Assembly (NCBI GenBank): GCA_964512635.1
Contig: CAZEJB010000002.1
Span: 1-64,000 of the forward strand
Reading direction: 5' to 3'
Length of the DNA stretch: 64,000 nucleotides
Source of the DNA: JADZFO01 sp964512635
GTDB taxonomy: Bacteria > 4484-113 > JAFGCY01
This document shows, piece by piece, positions 59,001-64,000 of the stretch (positions within the stretch are counted from its first letter, which is position 1; the number at the start of each line of letters is the position of its first letter). The translations under genes and the position numbers were made by a program. Under the pieces are notes generated by a model. The model was not told where the DNA came from. It ran no database searches and saw only the letters and a program-made list of their open reading frames with translations.

Positions 59001-59106
59001 AGGATAGGCCGACAAGTACAGTGGAGTTAAGGGTGTAATACAGCGCAAGAGCAATCCCTGCGAATGACAGGGCGACCACAAGCAGGGTCCTGCGCCGTAA
59101 ATCCAT
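56047..59106 (-). CDS. Hybrid sensor histidine kinase with CHASE4-like, HAMP and PAS domains
   Basis: 1019 residues from the ATG at 59106, which has GGGGGAG ten bases ahead. Membrane helices (about 7-29 and 275-297) frame a periplasmic CHASE4-like domain. HAMP (about 298-350), two PAS domains (about 360-475 and 485-605), HisKA with LAGGLAHDFNN, HATPase with TDNGVGM and GRGLGLAAVQGI. The C-terminal receiver has a phosphoacceptor Asp in LLDMDLSDMSG and Lys in LRKPF, but its first acidic pair is Glu-Glu (VVAEEA) instead of Asp-Asp/Glu. Phosphotransfer to it may be altered. Signal unknown. Confidence 0.9.
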   Translation of the reverse strand: MDLRRRTLLVVALSFAGIALALYYTLNSTVLVGLSSYENSDARREADTQERLFNSEMQAMKQAAANMADNSALTEFVVQRNVAGLQAGLPAGDLQKKGYKFALVLDASGHPLAGFYDPMANWTSKVWTSNISSQISGGGWPKWKQLATDPARLSGVINVDGETLLVAATSVRGGRSQRGRGYLLLGQPLALTSVFRGDSDTGTRTEVRWLSDANLPEDMSEAATREIKAGQDYYKNLDPTTIAAYVLIPSMAGNDSLIVRVSVPRKVAQTSREFGASALLVLIVSVVICGSLLWITLDRQVLSRLGQLSAGVASVGAKGDPSLRVQLVGDDEVARLSMSINTMLGELERSQTQLRQSEQRFGALSAASFEAILIHDGNNIVDVNQALLDMFGYSRDQLVGSEIDVIAPRWLPEGIWQAAENAGEEPFEAFGATRGGITVPLEVRCRTLPYREQHFSVAAMRDVSERRKAEAALRESEERYRRLVDLAQEGIVSNDANEVITFCNPTFASVLGYTPHQLVGRSLIELCTPGSAERMLQEAGKRRSGLSGTYEVELISRDNRIRAFHLTARPMFDEEGVYEGSLGVFTDITERKQTEQAWLTAQKAESLGVLAGGLAHDFNNLLVGVIGNISLAIDTLPPSSPVLKYLTEVDKASQRASELVEQMLAYSGKGRLALRKVDLNNMIEETIRLMGTSLPRHVQLELDLGRPLSTIDADEGLMRQMITSFLLNSVEAIHDAEGSIRIHTGMLELGAEDLRSIAPSAEMQPGHYVFVSVTDNGVGMEPEIREKVFDPFFSTKFAGRGLGLAAVQGIVKRHRGAIQLESEPGLGSSFRVILPVSMPSSAAAAPAVSGAVVQNGSTPARPRAEHQSNGSGEHAGEAAEQILVREKRPAEPERTEAHTPVRRRALVVAEEATVRQVTSRILEQHGYHVSTQTDGAGALQDYGDHHASYQLVLLDMDLSDMSGHELFHALSSINPEMHAVLITGELESGVLTSPAGTRAVVLRKPFSPAQLMQEIQATA

Positions 59107-59297
59107 CCGAAAAGACTCCCCCGAGCGCCCCGCCGGCCGCGGATATCCCCGCGATCTCAACCCCATGGCGCAGCGGGGATAATAACCTCGCGCAGCCCAT
59201 ACAGAGCGGCTTTAGGATAGATTTCATGTTATCGTAACGGCCCGCCCGCGGATGATTAACATATGGTCAAATCAGAGGCCCATTCCGGCCCCCGGCC

Positions 59298-59303
59298 TAT
59301 AAT
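59298..59303 (+). promoter_or_regulatory. Candidate -10 element before the YqeK-like gene
   Basis: A perfect TATAAT lies 13 bases before the ATG at 59317. No -35 stands at the right distance. If used, the transcript would start within a few bases of the ATG and be almost leaderless, which agrees with the absence of a ribosome site there. Confidence 0.3.
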
Positions 59304-59316
59304 TCCGGCCTCTCGA

Positions 59317-59925
59317 ATGGACATCAGGGCTCTCATTGAGGAACTGCGGCGCTACACCGGCACCAGACGCCATGCACACAGCTTGAACGTGATGCAGGCT
59401 GCGGCTGAACTGGCGCGCATACATGCGCCTGTCCTGCGGGAACAGGCCGAGCTTGCGGGGCTGCTGCACGATAATGCCAAAAAGCTCGAAGACACTGAGC
59501 TGATACAGCTCGCCCGCGACAACAACATAGAGATCACGGCGGTTGAGCTTAGTCAGCCCTCCCTGCTGCATGGCAAGGTGGGCGCCCTGCTGCTTGCTCC
59601 GCGTTTCGGGATCAGTGATCCAGCCATAGCCCTGGCGGTCAGCGACCATGTCACCGGTCGACCGAACATGGGACTGCTCAGCCGCGTTCTATACGTCGCC
59701 GACCAGTGTGCGCTGGACCGTACCTTCCCCGGTGTCGAGCTGCTGCGCAGCGTGGCCGGCAAGGATCTGGAGCAGGCGGTCCTGCTGGTCGCACGAAACA
59801 AATTGCTAAGTGTGATACAACGTGGTTACCTGGTGGAGCCTAACACTGCCGCCCTTTACAACGAACAGGTAATGGCGGGGGTACCGCTCCCGGCAGGGGT
59901 AAGTGATTTTGGCGGACAGGACTAA
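59317..59925 (+). CDS. yqeK: YqeK-like HD-domain hydrolase
   Basis: 202 residues from the ATG at 59317; the more distant ATG at 59263 would add 18 residues not found in the family. Metal ligands: RRHAHSLNVM (His) and AGLLHDNAKK (His-Asp), then LLHGKVGA and VSDHVTGR for the later histidines, plus ADQCALDR. YqeK proteins hydrolyse diadenosine tetraphosphate symmetrically. One change is visible: the usual HDxAK appears as HDNAK, which is within family variation. It overlaps the start of the LCP gene by 23 bases, an order typical of yqeK-lytR clusters; the expected rsfS does not follow. Confidence 0.88.
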   Translation: MDIRALIEELRRYTGTRRHAHSLNVMQAAAELARIHAPVLREQAELAGLLHDNAKKLEDTELIQLARDNNIEITAVELSQPSLLHGKVGALLLAPRFGISDPAIALAVSDHVTGRPNMGLLSRVLYVADQCALDRTFPGVELLRSVAGKDLEQAVLLVARNKLLSVIQRGYLVEPNTAALYNEQVMAGVPLPAGVSDFGGQD

Positions 59926-61495
59926 GCAGACGCAGGATGAAACAGGGTTCGAGGCCGAGGCGGCTTCGATGCTCCCTGACGCGCCCGGCGGCCAGCCCCT
60001 CAACGGACATAACGGCGGCGCTTTGCACCCATCATCCATGACCGCGCGCAAGCTGCGGGCGATGAACGCCGCCCTGCGCGCATCAGAGGAGGCCCGCGAC
60101 CTTGAGGCCGACTACGACGACATTCCAGATGTCGGCGAGGGCCGAATTGGTACCATCAGCGAGGCGGCCAGCCGCCTGCGCGCGGCCGGCGTTATTCCGC
60201 CAGTCCAGCCAATGGCCCAGCCCGGGGAGTTGCAGGAGCGCCGCGGCCCGGCCGTGCCCCCCAGGCGGCTGCGGCCGATGCACCGGCGCAAGAGCTTCTG
60301 GGGTACCTTTCTGGCTATCCTGCTGTTGGTTGGCCTGCCGCTGACCTGGTTCTATTTCAAGCCCTTCATCAACCCGCTGACAGGCAAGGAAGAGGGCATC
60401 CAGGGCGACCGGCTCAAGAACCTCGGGATTCTGATCGATCCCCAGAAGGCACTGATCAACGCCTTTGATGGCCACACCGAAGTGCAGTTTCTGCTGGTCG
60501 GCCTTGATCATGTGCCGCCGACCAAACGCGACCCTAACCCGATTCATCGCAGCGACAGCGTCATCATGGTCCGCGCCAACCTCGAGAACAAGGAAGTGCG
60601 GATGCTCAGCATTCCCCGGGATGGCTGGGTGATGCACATCGGCAGCGAGGGCGAGGAGCTCGGCTGGGACAAGCTGGCGCACAGCTATGCCAACGGCACA
60701 GAAGACAACCCCGACAACCCGGAGGGCGGCATCCGCCGCACCCGAATGACCGTCGAACACCTTATGGGTGTGCCGGTCGACTACTACATGATCATCGAGA
60801 TCGACGGCTTCCAGAAGATCATCGATGAGCTCGGCGGCATTACGGTTGATGTCGAGAAGCGGATGAAGTATCGCGACCGCGCCGGCGGGCTGAACATCGA
60901 CCTGCAGCCTGGCGTGCAGCTGCTTAACGGTGAGCAGGCGATGGGCTATGCCCGCTTCCGCCATGATGCAATAGGTGACATTGGACGTATGGCCCGCCAG
61001 CAGCAGGTGATCAAGGCGATCATCACGGAGTTGCAAAAGCCCGAGAACCTTCCCAAGCTGCCGCAACTGGGCCAGCTGCTGGGTCAGGCGATCAAGACCA
61101 ACCTGAAGATGGACCAGATGCTGGCGCTGGTGACCCAGAGCAAAAAGTTCGAGCTGAGCAAAATCCAGAGCATGACCCTGCCCAGCTACTGGAACCGCGA
61201 GCCGGGGCATCGCATTGACCTTCCCGGTGCCGATGGCGGCATGGACGCCCAGGCGATTTACGACAATGACGTGGATACCTGCCGCGACTTCCTGCTGAAC
61301 ACCCAGCCGCCGCCGCCACCAGTGGAAGGCGAAGGCGCGGACCCTGCCGCAGGCGACAACCCGGCATCCCATGAGTTTGTCGGTGGATCCGCACATGAAG
61401 AGGATGCAACCGATGCGGAAGCGGACAGCGCCTCCACAGCAAACGAGGAAGACGGTGACAGCCGCGAGGTCCGAAATCCCTGTGCCGACAGGTAG
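59903..61495 (+). CDS. LytR-CpsA-Psr (LCP) family protein
   Basis: 530 residues. A cytoplasmic N-terminal part (1-125), rich in charged residues, precedes one membrane segment (about 131-149). The LCP catalytic domain (about 190-375) shows LLVGLDHVPP, HRSDSVIMVRANLE, MLSIPRDGWV, DELGGITVDV, LNGEQAMGYARFRH and RMARQQQVI, including the Arg and Asp residues that bind polyprenyl-phosphate. LCP enzymes attach polymers to peptidoglycan in Gram-positives; in diderms their acceptor is less clear. The C terminus (about 465-530) is Pro/Glu/Asp-rich and disordered. GTG start inside the upstream gene. No rsfS after it. Confidence 0.9.
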   Translation: MILADRTKQTQDETGFEAEAASMLPDAPGGQPLNGHNGGALHPSSMTARKLRAMNAALRASEEARDLEADYDDIPDVGEGRIGTISEAASRLRAAGVIPPVQPMAQPGELQERRGPAVPPRRLRPMHRRKSFWGTFLAILLLVGLPLTWFYFKPFINPLTGKEEGIQGDRLKNLGILIDPQKALINAFDGHTEVQFLLVGLDHVPPTKRDPNPIHRSDSVIMVRANLENKEVRMLSIPRDGWVMHIGSEGEELGWDKLAHSYANGTEDNPDNPEGGIRRTRMTVEHLMGVPVDYYMIIEIDGFQKIIDELGGITVDVEKRMKYRDRAGGLNIDLQPGVQLLNGEQAMGYARFRHDAIGDIGRMARQQQVIKAIITELQKPENLPKLPQLGQLLGQAIKTNLKMDQMLALVTQSKKFELSKIQSMTLPSYWNREPGHRIDLPGADGGMDAQAIYDNDVDTCRDFLLNTQPPPPPVEGEGADPAAGDNPASHEFVGGSAHEEDATDAEADSASTANEEDGDSREVRNPCADR

Positions 61496-61612
61496 CCCGC
61501 GGATCCAATGCAAAGCCTCCGATTAACTTTGAGCAATCGCCCTAAGGCTCATCAGTTTTCCTTAATGGCTGGCAGCCCTTGACTACCTGCTTCGGCCTGT
61601 TACCATTGTCAG

Positions 61613-64000
61613 GTGAAGGGATTAAGGGGTGGACTGATCAACGCTGCGTTGCTGACAGTGCTGCTGGCCAGTGCATGCGGCAGGTCTTCCCCTGACATTG
61701 AGGTTCCAAACGAAGATACTCAAGCCCCCAGCCTCGCGGAACTAGGTCGTCTGCTTGACGCAGAGTTCCAGCGCCTTGGCATCGACCCGGCGCGCGCTGT
61801 GGCCAAGGCGCCCAGCGGGGATGACAACGCCGTGCTTGATCTGGGGTTGAGCAATATCGATCCCGATGGCCCGGGACTGGGCAGTGCTCCGCCCACCGCA
61901 ATCCGCCTGAGCTGGACTGAGCAGTTTGTGGGCGACCTGAACCAGGATGGCCTGGTCAGCGTACAGGACCTGGCCCCCATCGGTCAGAACTTCAAACGCC
62001 AGGTCAGCTATGACGATGCGCAGCTCCATGGCGGTATTGACCGCTGGCCCAGCGGTGATCCGGCCGGGCTTGGAGCGCCGAACTGGCGGTTGGCGCGGGT
62101 AGACGGCATTGCGGATGGAGTCATCAGCGTAAATGACCTGACATCCATCGGAGTGCACTTTGGCGAGCGCATGGATGGCTACCTCATCCGCCGCGGTGTC
62201 AACCGCGGAAACGGGTCGATCGAGTGGGACAGCCAGCCGCTCGACCTGGGAACCGGCAGCTTAGTTTCCGTTGACCGCGGCGCATTCAGCGCGACAGCGG
62301 GCCAGCCCTTCCGTTATGCGCTGGAGATCCCGCTTGAGGATGCCCAGTTCAACCAGTACTTCACCGTTCAGGGCTGCGACAGCCAGAGCCAGACTGTCGG
62401 GCCGGAGAGCCTGGCTGCTAGCTACTCTCCGAATCCGGGCGTCGATACCGAAGCGCCGCTCTGGAATTCCACCATTGGCGTCACCAAAGTGCAGCCTGGC
62501 GACCAGAGCCTGACCGTGCTGTTTGGAACGGCCACAGACCTGCAAAGTCCTCCTGTGGGCTACCACGTCTATTACAGCCAGGGCGACCCGCAGCAGCCCG
62601 ATGCACCATTCGACTTTGAGACAGCCAGTGTGCTGACTGTCAGTTCCAGCCCCGCTGTAATCAGCGGACTTGCAAACGACGAGTTCTGGCGCGCCGTGGT
62701 GCGGGCCTTTGACAGCGCGGAGCAACCCAACGAGGAAATCAACGCGCAGGTGCTGGGATCAAGGATCGGGGCCACTGATATTTACCCCCCTGAGTGGCAG
62801 GGGGAAGCCGGACTGCTGGACCTTTACTACGGCAATGGTCAGGCCCTGCTGGTCTGCAACACTGCGGTCGACAGCCAGCAGGACCAGTTTGGGCTCTGGG
62901 AATCAGAGCCGGTGGTCTACCGTGTCTACCACGGAGTAGGCGAGGAACCTGACTTCGCTGCGGCAGAAACTCTGGACTTCACCGACCGTAAGCTGGAAAG
63001 TTGCGTGCTGCCGCTTACCGGACTTGACACCAGCAAGAGCCACTGGTTCTGCGTCCGGCCCCGGGATAGCGCAGAAACTCCCAATGAGGACAGCAACAGC
63101 GTGGTGCTGGTGGCAAAGGGCCTTGGAACCCATTCCTGGCCTGCACCGCAGGGCGGCCCTGGCGTTCCAGCCGGTTATCAACCCAGCGGCCCATCAAGCT
63201 TCGCCTTTTCTCCTGGCCTTCTTGACTACCGTCTGGTCAGTCAACTTGCCAAGGATGAGGACCACTGGGCTTCGGCCTGGCGCCTGACAGGCAGCGGCTA
63301 TGTGGCGGCCGGGGACTTCCATCTGGCAGCGCCTGGCGAAGCACCGGACTTTGCACTGCAGGGCGCCGCTCTTGACCATAACAGCCAGTTGCGCCTGCTC
63401 TTTGTCCGCGACGCCACCTTTGGCGATCACTTCACCATCAGCGAATACCGCCAGAGCCTGGGCCAGAGCACCAACCATACCAAGGAAGGTGATTTCGAGG
63501 TTAACCTTTGCGGCTACAACATCAACTCCGAACCTTTTTGCATCTTTGACGCCTTCGACACCAGCGTGGCGACCGGGCAGACCAACTTCCAGTTCTATAT
63601 GTCCGGTTTTCCGCTTTCCTCGGCCAATCTGATTCACGACACGGCCACGGGCAGCGGGCCGCAGGTGGTCAACCTCTGGGACTGGGGTTACAGCCGTCTG
63701 AGCAATGGCCAGATCGGCCTGATGCTGCGCCTGACGGACTACATCAGCGGGGCGGAGAGCTTTAAGCTGATGCGGGTTTCAAGCTCAGGCCATACGCAAA
63801 ACAGCTTTACGCTGGTGAGCGACCGGCTGGTGGGCCTGCAGGGTAATGGGTCAGACTCGCCACTGGTGGTGACTGAAAGCGATCTGGCCGGCGGCAAGCT
63901 GCAATATCTCCAGGACCAGCAAAGCTCGCTGAGCATCGGGACTTTGCACGCGATGAGCCTTCGGCGCAGCCAGTTGCAGGCATCCAGCATGGAATCCTAC
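61613..64000 (+). CDS. Lipoprotein with dockerin-like pair, 3' end beyond the window
   Basis: At least 796 residues; the frame is open to the last base, so the gene is partial. A GTG start gives a lipoprotein signal ending LLASAC (Cys22). Residues about 100-185 carry two EF-hand-like loops (GDLNQDGLVSVQDLAPIGQN and VDGIADGVISVNDLTSIGVH), the same dockerin-like plan as the three other lipoproteins in the window, though the cohesin-like part before it is short or missing. FN3-like segments follow (GYHVYYSQGDPQQPD; VYRVYHGVGEEPDF), then a strand-rich region. The start is uncertain since no clear ribosome site is seen. Confidence 0.75.
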   Translation, partial: MKGLRGGLINAALLTVLLASACGRSSPDIEVPNEDTQAPSLAELGRLLDAEFQRLGIDPARAVAKAPSGDDNAVLDLGLSNIDPDGPGLGSAPPTAIRLSWTEQFVGDLNQDGLVSVQDLAPIGQNFKRQVSYDDAQLHGGIDRWPSGDPAGLGAPNWRLARVDGIADGVISVNDLTSIGVHFGERMDGYLIRRGVNRGNGSIEWDSQPLDLGTGSLVSVDRGAFSATAGQPFRYALEIPLEDAQFNQYFTVQGCDSQSQTVGPESLAASYSPNPGVDTEAPLWNSTIGVTKVQPGDQSLTVLFGTATDLQSPPVGYHVYYSQGDPQQPDAPFDFETASVLTVSSSPAVISGLANDEFWRAVVRAFDSAEQPNEEINAQVLGSRIGATDIYPPEWQGEAGLLDLYYGNGQALLVCNTAVDSQQDQFGLWESEPVVYRVYHGVGEEPDFAAAETLDFTDRKLESCVLPLTGLDTSKSHWFCVRPRDSAETPNEDSNSVVLVAKGLGTHSWPAPQGGPGVPAGYQPSGPSSFAFSPGLLDYRLVSQLAKDEDHWASAWRLTGSGYVAAGDFHLAAPGEAPDFALQGAALDHNSQLRLLFVRDATFGDHFTISEYRQSLGQSTNHTKEGDFEVNLCGYNINSEPFCIFDAFDTSVATGQTNFQFYMSGFPLSSANLIHDTATGSGPQVVNLWDWGYSRLSNGQIGLMLRLTDYISGAESFKLMRVSSSGHTQNSFTLVSDRLVGLQGNGSDSPLVVTESDLAGGKLQYLQDQQSSLSIGTLHAMSLRRSQLQASSMESY

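Noticed and set aside
59263..59316. Upstream ATG for the YqeK-like gene
   Set aside because: The 18 extra residues are not part of the family, and a candidate -10 lies inside this stretch.

Overview
The window is about 64 kb of GC-rich chromosome from a diderm (two-membrane) bacterium. The outer membrane is implied by an LptC-like protein, an MlaE/MlaF/MlaD-type lipid transport operon, a TolC/CusB/CusA-type tripartite pump and many lipoproteins. It also carries a YqeK-like HD hydrolase next to a LytR-CpsA-Psr protein, a pairing better known from Gram-positive and cyanobacterial lineages. Several secreted proteins carry paired EF-hand-like repeats with a recurring DLTPIG motif. This mix, and the lack of close recognisable strain-level genes, suggests an uncultured lineage; I cannot assign a phylum from sequence alone. 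No rRNA, tRNA, CRISPR array, phage or transposase gene was recognised.

Layout. 1-2.2 kb: two small membrane proteins of unknown function among dispersed repeats. 2.2-9.8 kb: FtsK-type translocase, GNAT acetyltransferase, LptC-like protein, CorA-type transporter and three small DUF3592-like membrane proteins. 9.8-14.7 kb: mnmA with a repeat-invaded C terminus and a decayed copy of its 3' end, a DUF4287/DUF5655 protein, and three tandem PAS proteins with a cysteine-rich tail. 14.8-18.3 kb: M23-like peptidase, a small lipoprotein, a DUF433/DUF5615 toxin-antitoxin pair, a small membrane protein and an alpha/beta hydrolase. 18.3-21.5 kb: HerA-like ATPase, NurA-like partner and bL25 in one minus-strand run. 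21.7-25.4 kb: a dockerin-like lipoprotein and a secreted M28 peptidase. 25.6-31.4 kb: leuS followed by mlaE, mlaF, mlaD. 31.8-44.4 kb: a multi-PAS hybrid histidine kinase, then a metal efflux operon (TolC-type, two NosL-like proteins, CusB-type, CusA-type) and RodA. 44.6-51.9 kb: two giant paralogous glycine-rich lipoproteins. 52-59 kb: two more hybrid kinases, one with a c-type haem sensor domain. 59.3-61.5 kb: YqeK-like and LCP proteins. From 61.6 kb: another dockerin-like lipoprotein running off the window.

The most unusual signals are of two kinds. First, short palindromic repeats sit inside coding sequence and are translated: two tandem 36-bp units in mnmA, palindromes in the DUF4287/DUF5655 gene, and a ~170-bp element with inverted ends in the ftsK linker. 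The same or related repeats fill nearly all the intergenic gaps of the first 10 kb, and a 25-codon remnant of an mnmA 3' end survives beside one of them. Second, there is a family of four lipoproteins, three of which place a cohesin-like beta domain before paired dockerin-like calcium loops; two of them also carry ~200-residue glycine-rich tracts that could form polyglycine-II bundles. The efflux operon with two NosL-like Cys-Gly-Met proteins between the outer-membrane channel and the adaptor is a plausible extended copper-handling system.
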